Source of the DNA: Eubacteriales bacterium
GTDB taxonomy: Bacteria; Bacillota; Clostridia; Lachnospirales; Lachnospiraceae
Length of the DNA stretch: 64,000 nt
NCBI GenBank assembly: GCA_030524715.1
Contig: JAUNGB010000001.1
Coordinates: 1-64,000, forward strand
Direction of reading: 5' to 3'
The notes under the pieces are model-generated. The model ran no database searches. It had not been told where the DNA came from and saw only the letters and a list, made by a program, of their open reading frames with translations. Shown here one piece after another: positions 16,630-23,989 of this stretch; positions within the stretch are counted from its first letter, which is position 1, and the number at the start of each line of letters is the position of its first letter. Both the position numbers and the translations under genes were made by a program.

Positions 16630-17202
16630 CTAAGTAATCAGCAGGACTGACGGGACCGATGTGATGAATCTGGCAATCTGATATGCCTCCCCGTCTGTTT
16701 CTACCTCATTTCTTACTACCCAGTCGCACCATTTCAGCGCAAAGCGGGTGAAGGTCTGCTGAAGCGTCTTGTCCTCAACCTGCATGGCAGCAAGGAACTG
16801 GTGAAACGGATTGCAGAATTCCCACTCCGTTTTCGACAGGTACGCCGCAAACAGCCGTTCCACGGATTCTGTGTCATGGACACCGACCGCCACCTCATTG
16901 GGTGCCGGGTCTTTAAACATAATCCATGGCCATAAGGATTTCTTCATCAGTTCAGGTTTCACGGCCTGGGCCAGCCTGATACTGCCCTCGATCTGCTCAT
17001 AATACTTTCCCGTTTCCCCATATGCCGATAACCGCATAAGCCACTGCCCGATCAGCATCATAAAATTATGCCGGATTCTGTAATCCTCTTTCCACATAAG
17101 TTCCATAAAATCCGTATGATCCACAGTAACCACATTGAGATAGCTTCCCACCAGGACATCCTGTACCCGGGTTCCGTCTATCACGAATACAATCTTTTCC
17201 AT
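16630..17202 (-). CDS. Hypothetical protein, 190 aa
   Basis: Function not recognised. A soluble, Trp-rich protein starting MEKIVFVIDGTRVQDV, with a beta-strand N-terminus followed by helices. No catalytic motif can be named. It lies between the YqaJ exonuclease and the small basic protein, 20 bp after the exonuclease gene, and is therefore a candidate accessory recombination factor by position only. Confidence 0.6.
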   Translation of the reverse strand: MEKIVFVIDGTRVQDVLVGSYLNVVTVDHTDFMELMWKEDYRIRHNFMMLIGQWLMRLSAYGETGKYYEQIEGSIRLAQAVKPELMKKSLWPWIMFKDPAPNEVAVGVHDTESVERLFAAYLSKTEWEFCNPFHQFLAAMQVEDKTLQQTFTRFALKWCDWVVRNEVETDGEAYQIARFITSVPSVLLIT

Positions 17203-17222
17203 CGTATTTTCCCCTTCCTTTC

Positions 17223-18251
17223 CTAGCCTGCCTTCTTTTCTTTGATGTAGAAAGAGTGTGACACATTCGTTCTGGCATACTCCTTATAGATATCCGGGTG
17301 CATCATCTGCAGCGCCTCCAGGCTATCCTTGTAAATGGAAGTCGATACTTTCCTGGTATAACCAGCCTGGTATCTGCGGTCTCCCGTTTCAATGATTGCG
17401 GTCTCCGCTCCTGCCATCGCTTCCTGGACCGGCGCATAGGCGAGTTTCATCTGCTCCTCAATCTGCTTGATCTGAAGGCTTAACGCCGATTTCTGTTCTT
17501 TCAGTTTTAAATAGTCCGATATATTTTCTGCATAAGACGCAGGGAGGATGATTTGTTTCCCCTCCTGTACGTCATAGCGCCCCTGAATACTTTTTAACAC
17601 CAGGTCTGCTTTCTCCGTATACTTCGGCGGTCTCTTTGATAATACGTTCGTCTCCCAAAAATACGCTTCCTGCTTAATAAGCGCTTCCTCCTGTACCAGG
17701 TCACGCTCCAGGCGCCGTATGATAAGGGAATCCTCATTGTTACCGTGGAGGCAGAGAAAAATCACGCCGTCCACGTTGGCTACACTCATATAGTGCCTGC
17801 CCTGAATAACATAATGGGGCGGAATATTCCCACCTTCCCAGCCATTCATCTGGTAACCGAACGAGGTTTTGCACTCTATAATAAAAATTTTTCCATCAAT
17901 CATCACGAAATAATCACAATTTCCAATCATGAATGGAAACAGCGGGTGACGGAACATTTTCCGCACTGCATAGGGGCTTGTGTCCGTGCGTTTCATAAAG
18001 ATCTGCACCACCAACTCTTCCAGGCGCCTTCCGATTTCCTTTGCCACCCAGCCGTCATCATTTTCTTCCGTGATTTTTTTATGTACCTTTTCCTCATACA
18101 GGTCCCTGGCCGTGGTCCATGGGGAAATTCCGCAAACCGCCGCCGCGTCACTTCCGCCAATTCCCTGGGTTCTGTATCGCTTCCATTCTTCGTAGGTCAG
18201 GGCCGTAATGTCCTCCACTACTACCTCTGGCTCGTAGTTCAGATTCAGCAT
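17223..18251 (-). CDS. YqaJ-type viral recombinase exonuclease
   Basis: A 342-residue lambda-type exonuclease (YqaJ domain). The signature YRTQGIGGSDAAAVCGISPW is near residue 30, and the PD-(D/E)XK core reads GNCDYFVM...IFIIECKTS (about residues 115-135). The C-terminal 100 residues are helical. It degrades one strand from a double-strand end, giving Erf its substrate. The start at 18251 follows AGGAGACACA; an upstream Met at 18314 would overlap the preceding gene. Its close position to erf (three genes apart) fits a two-component recombination system. Confidence 0.85.
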   Translation of the reverse strand: MLNLNYEPEVVVEDITALTYEEWKRYRTQGIGGSDAAAVCGISPWTTARDLYEEKVHKKITEENDDGWVAKEIGRRLEELVVQIFMKRTDTSPYAVRKMFRHPLFPFMIGNCDYFVMIDGKIFIIECKTSFGYQMNGWEGGNIPPHYVIQGRHYMSVANVDGVIFLCLHGNNEDSLIIRRLERDLVQEEALIKQEAYFWETNVLSKRPPKYTEKADLVLKSIQGRYDVQEGKQIILPASYAENISDYLKLKEQKSALSLQIKQIEEQMKLAYAPVQEAMAGAETAIIETGDRRYQAGYTRKVSTSIYKDSLEALQMMHPDIYKEYARTNVSHSFYIKEKKAG

Positions 18252-18279
18252 TGTGTCTCCTCCTGTCCTATTTTGCCCG

Positions 18280-19407
18280 TCAGTACAGGATTGCCCCTGG
18301 TATGTCATACTCATGGAAACGGTAGGTCAGACACCGGGAAACCATTTCTTCTAAGTCCGTCAGGGCCTTTGCTCCCATGCCATTACTCTGCGCCAGAAAA
18401 ATCGACTCACAGATCCCGCAGTATACTTCATAGCCGTTACAGACCCCGGAACCGTGGCTGGCCTTAAACTGTTCTACCGTCTGTACAGTAAGCGCCTTGC
18501 TGATTCCCGCCTTTATCATAACGCTTGCCATGACATTCGCCGGGTAGCTGACATACACATGGAACAGCTTCGATAAATCGCCGATAGCCTCCTGATACCT
18601 CGCAAATACCTGCCCGATGTTCTGGGAAAAATCTTCTATGGAGGCATTATTGGTGTGCTCCAGCTTCAAAGGGTTTCCAAGGACAAGCGGTTTCTTTTCT
18701 GTTCCCAGCAGGAGGGAGTAGTAGATATTCGCGCCGCTCACCCCGACATCTGATGTCTGGACGCGAATCTGTGCCGACAGCACGTTGTCTGCCTTCAGGC
18801 CGTACTGGAGCAGCAGTCCCCGGTATGTATCGAGCAGTTCCTTTTCTTCTAGTTCCCAGGAAGCCGACACCAAAGAATGGCTGAACATGCCGCTTGAAAA
18901 GACAGCCCTGTCATAGTTCTCCGAAACATAGATGGACACCACCTCAAAGAGTTCCGGCATCGGAAGCACTGAATAATCACTAGGGTCTCCGCCATGCACC
19001 GCCCGTATCTTCCCTTCGTGGATTCTTATGAGGGCCTTTCCTTTTGTAACGTCCAGGCAGTCATTTAATATCCGGGCAAGTTTTCCTTTTGACACATCAA
19101 GAAGCGCGGAACCGGATATCCTAGCCCGGCTCTCAATGGTTTTCATGGTTGTCATTCCCATTGGATAGTACGCGCCGTCAAGACATAAAAACAGCCCGGA
19201 ATTCGCCAGTGTGTCCTTTATGATTCCCTCCTTTTCCGGCGTGTCCTTAATCTTCTCATACACCTCCGGTTCTTCTTCTCCGGCAATCACGCGCAGGGAA
19301 TTGGTTGGGTAATTTTTCCATTCTGCGCTTCGTTCAATCTTATCCAGGAAGTTTAAAAATCCCGGTTCATCACCACAGGTCATTAAAAAATCATCCGAAA
19401 AATTCAT
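18280..19407 (-). CDS. Hypothetical phage/plasmid protein, possibly DUF932-like
   Basis: A 375-residue soluble protein. Its layout (N-terminal start-type helix, mid-region ISGSALLDVSKGKLARILND, VHGGDPSDYSVLPMPEL, then an extended C-terminal half) recalls DUF932-type proteins often found beside phage recombination genes, but the match is from memory and weak. GGAGGGGGAAGC precedes the ATG at 19407. The stop of the 50-residue ORF overlaps its start (ATGA), so the two are probably translationally coupled. Confidence 0.55.
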   Translation of the reverse strand: MNFSDDFLMTCGDEPGFLNFLDKIERSAEWKNYPTNSLRVIAGEEEPEVYEKIKDTPEKEGIIKDTLANSGLFLCLDGAYYPMGMTTMKTIESRARISGSALLDVSKGKLARILNDCLDVTKGKALIRIHEGKIRAVHGGDPSDYSVLPMPELFEVVSIYVSENYDRAVFSSGMFSHSLVSASWELEEKELLDTYRGLLLQYGLKADNVLSAQIRVQTSDVGVSGANIYYSLLLGTEKKPLVLGNPLKLEHTNNASIEDFSQNIGQVFARYQEAIGDLSKLFHVYVSYPANVMASVMIKAGISKALTVQTVEQFKASHGSGVCNGYEVYCGICESIFLAQSNGMGAKALTDLEEMVSRCLTYRFHEYDIPGAILY

Positions 19408-19556
19408 GCTGCTTCCCCCTCCGGCATCTCGAAGAGGACGGATACAATATGGCCTCCGTTTACAACAAACTCAAAACCTTCCATCGCGATTTCGATTACC
19501 TCTCCGATTGTAATCTTATCCCTTCCTGCATTTGTCCACTTTTCTTCTACCTTCAT
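19404..19556 (-). CDS. Small protein, 50 aa
   Basis: A 50-codon gene starting MKVEEKWTNAGRDK with an AAGGAAAACAA site upstream. Its stop overlaps the next gene's start by ATGA. The product is acidic, with an alternating hydrophobic C-terminal half (VVNGGHIVSVLFEMP) typical of a small beta/alpha fold. Good coding composition, tight spacing and coupling make it a likely real gene. No family recognised. Confidence 0.65.
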   Translation of the reverse strand: MKVEEKWTNAGRDKITIGEVIEIAMEGFEFVVNGGHIVSVLFEMPEGEAA

Positions 19557-19593
19557 TTGTTTTCCTTCCCTTCTTTTTATTTTTGTCCAGGCG

Positions 19594-20529
19594 TTATGCC
19601 TGGCTGTTTTCCTCTACCGCAATTTTTAGCGTATGGTCTGCCCGGTCAAAAAAGTAAATATGGCTGGACAGGCTTTCTGCTTTCTCCAACGTCCTGAAAA
19701 AGCCCGTTAACTCCTTCCACTCCGATATGCGTATCCCATTTTTTCCATTTTGTATCAGGACCACATAATGCATACTCACAGGAAGAATCATCAGGCTGTC
19801 TTTACAGCTGTCTGCAATCTGCTCCAGCAGATGATCGTAAAGGATACAGTCGGCTCCGTACCAGCCCTGTCTGTTTGTTAAAACATACATCGGGGATTTC
19901 TTATCCTTTTGATGAGCGACATAATCTAAAATCTCCTCCGGCGTTTTTGCAACTGTAACCAGTTCAATATGCCCTCCCTGCAACTTCATAATCTGAAGCA
20001 CTGGGGGTAGGAGCTTCTGCGTATTTTCCATGGCCGCCTCATACAGATCCTGCTCATTGATATGCCATTCTTCCAAATCATCATTTACGACCGTTTTACA
20101 GTAGCTTTCCTCTCCTTCCACATACAGTTGGTAATACATCACCATATCGAAGAAACACCTATATGGGATATGGCTAAGCACAGCCGCATTGACCGGTTCA
20201 TTATCCAGCACGAATATCACCTTGCTTTTCATTTCCCGGTAATTGTCCAGGGTAAGGCAGGGTCCGTTTAAAAATCCCCGTTTCTGTTTGTAGTCCGCAA
20301 ACATCTTTGCGGCTGCTTTCTGGATTCCTTCCTCATCCTCCAGACCTTCAAACTCACTGTTTTTTAAGGATACGAAAATGCCCGATGCTTCTCCATCCTT
20401 CATGACTCCAAACAGCACCCGGCCCTCATCTGCTCCGTGCGGCCTGTCAGGGAAAATAATTTCGTATCCCTCTCCCAGTCGCTCCTTTAAACTCTCCTTC
20501 AACCGCGTTTTCTTTGTCTCTCTCTCCAT
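19594..20529 (-). CDS. DUF5688 family protein, second copy
   Basis: A 311-residue protein related in layout to the one at 2344-3195: a short charged N-terminus (LKERLGEGYEI), a segment FFDMVMYYQLY near residue 130, then NTQKLLPP and a C-terminal alpha/beta half ending in FFDRADHTLKIA. Function unknown. It is the first gene after leader module 2, with AAAAGGAGATAGAA before the ATG at 20529. Both DUF5688 copies therefore sit at the promoter-proximal end of leader-controlled operons. Confidence 0.65.
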   Translation of the reverse strand: MERETKKTRLKESLKERLGEGYEIIFPDRPHGADEGRVLFGVMKDGEASGIFVSLKNSEFEGLEDEEGIQKAAAKMFADYKQKRGFLNGPCLTLDNYREMKSKVIFVLDNEPVNAAVLSHIPYRCFFDMVMYYQLYVEGEESYCKTVVNDDLEEWHINEQDLYEAAMENTQKLLPPVLQIMKLQGGHIELVTVAKTPEEILDYVAHQKDKKSPMYVLTNRQGWYGADCILYDHLLEQIADSCKDSLMILPVSMHYVVLIQNGKNGIRISEWKELTGFFRTLEKAESLSSHIYFFDRADHTLKIAVEENSQA

Positions 20530-20554
20530 TTCTATCTCCTTTTCTTTTTAGGGC

Positions 20555-20739
20555 AAAAAAATAAGACATCAGTAACTCGTTAGAATTTCTGATGTCTTAC
20601 TTACAAGCAGAGAACTCTTCTCCGCCAGGCTCCCATAGTGCAGGCTTGCGCCTGAAAAAATTAGCTTCCGGTGATCCGGAACAAACATGAATGTGGCTTT
20701 GCTAAAAAGCGCGCATAAATCAATGTCAAGTTTATTCTA
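20555..20739 (-). ncRNA. Conserved attenuator-type leader, copy 2
   Basis: About 185 nt between the -10 box and the DUF5688 gene. On the minus strand it shows, in order: TTGATTTATG, a TTTGTTCCGG/CCGGAAG hairpin, a CAGGC-GCAA-GCCTG hairpin, GAGCCTGGC, and a terminator-like stem AAGACATCAG/CTGATGTCTT followed by seven T. Copy 3 shares most of these blocks in the same order. The conserved loops and stems outside the terminator suggest a sensed structure and not just a terminator. Confidence 0.65.
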
Positions 20740-20783
20740 TCACTATATATAGTGTTTGTCAATTTTTATATTCTATATATAGT
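20734..20783 (-). promoter_or_regulatory. Promoter with paired palindromic operators, copy 2
   Basis: TTGACA (20757-20762) and TAGAAT (20734-20739) are 17 bases apart on the minus strand. CACTATATATAGTG occupies the spacer as a perfect palindrome. A second ACTATATATAG lies at 20773-20783, 30 bp away. Identical geometry to the modules at 3.7 and 23.9 kb. Confidence 0.75.
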
Positions 20784-20824
20784 ATTTTAACTGGATTTAA
20801 TGACAGCCAGAACCTACACGCAAA

Positions 20825-21637
20825 TCAGCTGGTTCCGTAACTTTCCATGTAGATATCAAGGCCAATCACCACATTCCGGATTTCTTCGGACTCCGGTAAG
20901 TGATTCCAACAGGCAATGAACGAGGAACCGGAAAGCGGAAGCGCTGTACAATGGTTCTTTTTGCATACGGTTTGATATGCCTCTTTCATGGCCCATGCAT
21001 TCTGTAATCTCATAAACGGCACCACCATCATTACAGTCCCCGATTGTGGGAGCTTCACTTCCGAATGATAGAAATTTTCATCACAGTCAGGACACATGAA
21101 AGAATATGAATATACATCACTCGTATTAAGTGTCGCACCGCATCGAGGGCATTCTGCATTGGTCCTATAGGTTTTTACCTTATAAGTGCCTCCTTCCTCT
21201 TTGTCTTTTGCCGTTTCCCTGCGGTACTCCTCAAACAGCCGCTCTTTCAATGGGGTATACCGGTCAAGCTCCTGGTTTACATATTGATCCGCATAATATG
21301 TCAGGCTGCCTGCCAGCTCCCCCATTATCTTTATGGCTTCCAAATCATTCCGGAGGGTCTTAAAGGTTCCGCAGGAGATGGTTTTTCTCTCGTCTTCATG
21401 GTTCTCATCAAAATTCCCTTTCAGCCAGCAGTCAAGATAAATTCCCTCGCTGCCGCCAAAATTGACCGCTGCAAGGAAATCAAACTCATAATTGGTAAGT
21501 TCCTTGACTTCCCATTTCTCTGCAAGATAGTAATCCATGATTGGTTCTGCCTTGTCATAATTACCGCTTTCTTTTACCAGCTCCAGCGTATGGTTCATTA
21601 AATCCACATTCGTGTCCCTTACAATTTTTATCATCAC
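20825..21637 (-). CDS. Hypothetical protein with zinc ribbon
   Basis: A 270-residue protein. A clear four-cysteine zinc ribbon (CPRCGATL...CPDCDENF, about residues 166-190) is flanked by an N-terminal helical domain and a C-terminal alpha/beta part. No catalytic motif is recognised. Two tandem ATGs (21637 and 21634) follow AGGAGAATAAGTG; either could be used. It is the last gene of the unit started by module 3 and ends 38 bp before the upstream operator of module 2. Confidence 0.65.
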   Translation of the reverse strand: MMIKIVRDTNVDLMNHTLELVKESGNYDKAEPIMDYYLAEKWEVKELTNYEFDFLAAVNFGGSEGIYLDCWLKGNFDENHEDERKTISCGTFKTLRNDLEAIKIMGELAGSLTYYADQYVNQELDRYTPLKERLFEEYRRETAKDKEEGGTYKVKTYRTNAECPRCGATLNTSDVYSYSFMCPDCDENFYHSEVKLPQSGTVMMVVPFMRLQNAWAMKEAYQTVCKKNHCTALPLSGSSFIACWNHLPESEEIRNVVIGLDIYMESYGTS

Positions 21638-21646
21638 TTATTCTCC

Positions 21647-22051
21647 TCATTCTGGCTTCGGCATCCCAAGCCCGGCTGCCATCAGCTTCACCGCCAGCTG
21701 GAAGCCATGCTGGAACATCCGGCAGGACTCTTCCGAACTCTGACGGGCAAGCCGGGTGCTGAATTTCAGAAATAGCTCCCACTGTTCCGGTGTCAGGCTG
21801 GTTTTCAGTTCCTCCTGCGCCGCAACGATCTCTCCCATACTCTCATTCTGGTACCGTTCGTCCGAACAAGCCCCAATCTTTAAATTTCCGTAGTATAACT
21901 CCTCTAAGTAGTTTTCCGGAACCTCCACCGGCAGACGGACTGCCGCCTGTTTCTGCGACAGATTCCCGGATATGTCCTCGATGGCCCGGACCAGCTTCGG
22001 AAACTGTACATCAAAAAAACATTTTCCTGCTTTTCTCTCATAAAAATTCAT
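21647..22051 (-). CDS. Hypothetical protein, 134 aa
   Basis: Function not recognised. A mainly helical soluble protein (MNFYERKAGKCFFDVQFPKL start; EELKTSLTPEQWELFLKF in the middle). AAGGAGGAAAACG precedes the ATG at 22051. It sits between a 61-codon gene (15-bp gap) and the zinc-ribbon gene (9-bp gap) in the module 3 operon. Confidence 0.65.
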   Translation of the reverse strand: MNFYERKAGKCFFDVQFPKLVRAIEDISGNLSQKQAAVRLPVEVPENYLEELYYGNLKIGACSDERYQNESMGEIVAAQEELKTSLTPEQWELFLKFSTRLARQSSEESCRMFQHGFQLAVKLMAAGLGMPKPE

Positions 22052-22066
22052 CGTTTTCCTCCTTCG

Positions 22067-22252
22067 TTATGCTGCTACCACATAGTCCACACAGTCCTCG
22101 CTGATTCCCTCGTCTGCGCAGAACACTTCCCAGCATTCTTTTAAATCCTGCAGGCTGCAGGCAGTAAACTGCGTCTCGTCATCTCCCATAAAACCAATAT
22201 TATAATCCCCGGGGTTAACCTGGAGATCTTCCGCCGCCTCTTCCAATGTCAT
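22067..22252 (-). CDS. Small acidic protein, 61 aa
   Basis: A short acidic protein (net strongly negative, three Cys) starting MTLEEAAEDLQVNPGDYNIG. AGAGGAGAAAAAC precedes the ATG at 22252. The spacing to its neighbours and the clean composition support it as a real gene. Acidic small proteins in mobile elements are often DNA mimics or inhibitors, but nothing here proves that. Confidence 0.6.
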   Translation of the reverse strand: MTLEEAAEDLQVNPGDYNIGFMGDDETQFTACSLQDLKECWEVFCADEGISEDCVDYVVAA

Positions 22253-22277
22253 GTTTTTCTCCTCTTACTGAATCAAG

Positions 22278-22341
22278 GAATCCCGCGGCAGAAGCCAGAT
22301 ATATATGTAAACATCCACCTGGCCTATTACTCGCGGGATTC
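22278..22341 (-). ncRNA. Nested hairpin in intergenic RNA
   Basis: On the minus strand GAATCCCGCG pairs perfectly with CGCGGGATTC across about 45 bases. Inside it GCCAG pairs with CTGGC, leaving an AU-rich loop. It lies between the PP-loop gene stop (22353) and the 61-codon gene. There is no T-run, so it is not an ordinary terminator; an RNA processing/stability element or a protein-binding site is possible. Confidence 0.45.
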
Positions 22342-22352
22342 AAACCGTAGTT

Positions 22353-23339
22353 TCATGCGGCTTGTTTATATCCTCTTTTATAGTGTCTTTCTACCCAGCT
22401 AAGCAGCTTTTTCTCTCCCAACTCTTCCATGCAAAATTCATACAATTTGGGATTGTATGCTTTCAGCCTTATGAACTTACTGAAGTTTGTCAGATGACAG
22501 CCTACCGGACAGAACATGCAGCCAGTTCTTTGTTCCCCTGTACATCGGAGCTGTCCCGATGACGGCAGGAAACTAATCTGCCCGGGAACCTGTCCCTCCT
22601 CTGCCACTTCACCGTAAGGCTCTGCAATCTCAAGCTGGTTTTGCACATGATACCGGAGCACATCCTGCTCTTTCCAAAATCCCATCGGTTTGCTGAGCGG
22701 ACGCATACTTTCAAAGCTGTTACAGCCGGTACGCAGGTATGCCTCCCTGCGCCTGGCCGACTCTTCCGCCATAAGCGCCAGTATGGGGTGGCGTCCGGTC
22801 TGCTTCTCGTATATGGCAATCGGCTCCTCCTTCTGCTTGATACAGCAGTACGGGGAGATTAAAAGGTCCGATTCATACAGCGGCAGCCACTTTTTATAGC
22901 GCTGCCGGTATTCAGATTTTCTCCCATCGTGATCCAGCCCGTGAAGTTTATTAATGGCCCACTCACGCCCCTGCCTTGCATACCATATAGTCTGCGCCAC
23001 ATCCTTGCTGGGAAAGCACCAGCCATACTGCCTGATGATTTCTTTTAGCCCCATCACGGGTTTGAGCGTAACAACATTGTCGTACTTTCTTACAAAGCTC
23101 CGGATCTGGGGGTATTCCATCCAGGTATCGACAAACACAGCCGGTATCCGGGCGTCCACCTGCCTGGCAATATCCATGAGCACGGTGGAATCCTTGCCGC
23201 CGCTAAAGCTGATATAAACGCCGTCCGTTCCATATTCAGTTATAAATTTTTCAATCCTGTTTCTCGTCATAACCACCTTGACTTCCAGAGGTAATGACTG
23301 TCGGTAACGCAATAAATCTGCGTTTAAGGCATATTTCAT
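22353..23339 (-). CDS. PAPS reductase-like PP-loop enzyme, second type
   Basis: A 328-residue PP-loop protein with SFSGGKDSTV near residue 45, a central DUF3440-like region (RRREAYLRTGCNSFESMRPL) and a C-terminal cysteine cluster CTGEQRTGCMFCPVGC (about residues 265-280) that probably holds an Fe-S cluster. It is only distantly like the protein at 899-1780. Substrate unknown. The start MKYALNADLL at 23339 has no Shine-Dalgarno sequence nearby: the bases just upstream form the 3' hairpin of a structured RNA, while a good GGAAAGGAG site lies about 210 bases upstream, apparently separated from the ATG by an insertion. Confidence 0.75.
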   Translation of the reverse strand: MKYALNADLLRYRQSLPLEVKVVMTRNRIEKFITEYGTDGVYISFSGGKDSTVLMDIARQVDARIPAVFVDTWMEYPQIRSFVRKYDNVVTLKPVMGLKEIIRQYGWCFPSKDVAQTIWYARQGREWAINKLHGLDHDGRKSEYRQRYKKWLPLYESDLLISPYCCIKQKEEPIAIYEKQTGRHPILALMAEESARRREAYLRTGCNSFESMRPLSKPMGFWKEQDVLRYHVQNQLEIAEPYGEVAEEGQVPGQISFLPSSGQLRCTGEQRTGCMFCPVGCHLTNFSKFIRLKAYNPKLYEFCMEELGEKKLLSWVERHYKRGYKQAA

Positions 23340-23541
23340 AACACCACGCTACGAACAAATCACATCGTACCGTGGATAGGCCAATCGGCTTCCCCGTGCT
23401 ACTTCGCCTGCTGTCCATCTACGGGTTTTCAACCATTTTCTCTGTTCATGTCCAAACAGGACTTACCTTCACGCAACTATTTGGCCTTTTCTCTTACGCC
23501 CTTAGACACCTTTAGCGCATAACCCGGTTTACCGGGATTTG
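23340..23541 (-). ncRNA. Structured RNA resembling HEARO/omega RNA, inserted before ATGA
   Basis: About 200 nt without an ORF, rich in nested stems on the minus strand: CCCGG-TAAA-CCGGG at the 5' end (23522-23536), GTCC-TGTTT-GGAC, GGTT-GAAA-AACC, GCC-GATT-GGC, and a final CCACG-TACGA type hairpin (23344-23375) ending five bases before the start codon. It directly abuts ATGA. HEARO RNAs, the guide-RNA scaffolds of IscB elements, are known to insert next to ATGA or GTGA and often lack the nuclease gene. The family match is from memory and needs a covariance-model test; the structured, inserted nature is visible. Confidence 0.5.
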
Positions 23542-23544
23542 TTA

Positions 23545-23610
23545 TTACTCCTTTCCTAAAACAGCAAATGTAATTGCTTCCTGCATCCTAAAATCTTGTT
23601 TTTTCTCCAT
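23545..23610 (-). CDS. Possible 21-codon leader peptide
   Basis: An ORF starting MEKKQDFRMQEA, with GAGGGGGG seven bases before the ATG at 23610. It ends in a TAA right after GGAAAGGAG, which looks like the original ribosome binding site of the PP-loop gene. It lies between the terminator-like hairpin of module 3 and the structured RNA. It may be a coupling or leader peptide, or the eroded start of another gene. Confidence 0.4.
   Translation of the reverse strand: MEKKQDFRMQEAITFAVLGKE
23548..23556 (-). promoter_or_regulatory. Stranded Shine-Dalgarno site
   Basis: GGAAAGGAG on the minus strand, followed by TAATAAC and then the structured RNA. If the RNA is removed, the ATGA start of the PP-loop gene falls at ordinary Shine-Dalgarno spacing. 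In the present sequence the nearest start codon to this site is about 210 bases away. Confidence 0.55.
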
Positions 23611-23685
23611 TCTCCGTCCCCCCTCGCTATCCTGGTTTCCAACTACCTCTTCTCATTTTCTACACTCTCCATTCTGAATTTTGAG

Positions 23686-23870
23686 CAAAAAAAGAAGACA
23701 CCAGAAACTCATAAAAATTTCTGATGTCTTGCTTTACAGACAAACTCCTGCCTGGCTCGTTTTTGTGGAAGGCTTACGCCTCAAAGTTGACTTCCGGTAT
23801 GCTTCAACCGGAACAAACATATCAATGTGGCTTCTTGAAGCACACATAAATCAATGTTGATTTTATTTTA
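23686..23870 (-). ncRNA. Conserved attenuator-type leader, copy 3
   Basis: About 185 nt, closely matching copy 2: TTGATTTATGTGTGCTT, AAGCCACATT, a TTTGTTCCGG/CCGGAAG hairpin, GAGGC-GTAA-GCCTT, GAGCCAGGCAGG, then an AGACATCAGAAATT stem against its complement followed by CTTTTTTT (23690-23730). Conserved segments are spread over the whole leader, while spacer bases vary and some stem changes are compensated, as expected for a functional RNA. Confidence 0.65.
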
Positions 23871-23915
23871 ATACCATATATTGTGTTTGTCAATATCTCA
23901 CTTTCTATATACAGC
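23865..23915 (-). promoter_or_regulatory. Promoter with paired palindromic operators, copy 3
   Basis: TTGACA (23888-23893) and TAAAAT (23865-23870) with a 17-base spacer on the minus strand. The spacer holds ACCATATATTGTG, a slightly degenerate version of the shared palindrome. A related GCTGTATATAG lies at 23905-23915, 31 bp away. This copy has the weakest palindromes of the three. Confidence 0.7.
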
Positions 23916-23989
23916 ATTTATCGTATTCAATAGTACCATTCATCATTTCTATACAGGCAGAGCCATGGCAAAGAGATTGAAGCTCGAAA

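Noticed and set aside
22353-23339. IscB or other HNH nuclease encoded after the omega-like RNA
   Set aside because: The downstream gene is a PP-loop enzyme without HNH or RuvC motifs; no nuclease ORF accompanies the RNA.
23340-23541. Group II intron or T-box leader
   Set aside because: No domain V-like hairpin or reverse transcriptase for an intron, and no T-box sequence or specifier loop. The HEARO/omega-like reading fits the ATGA junction better.
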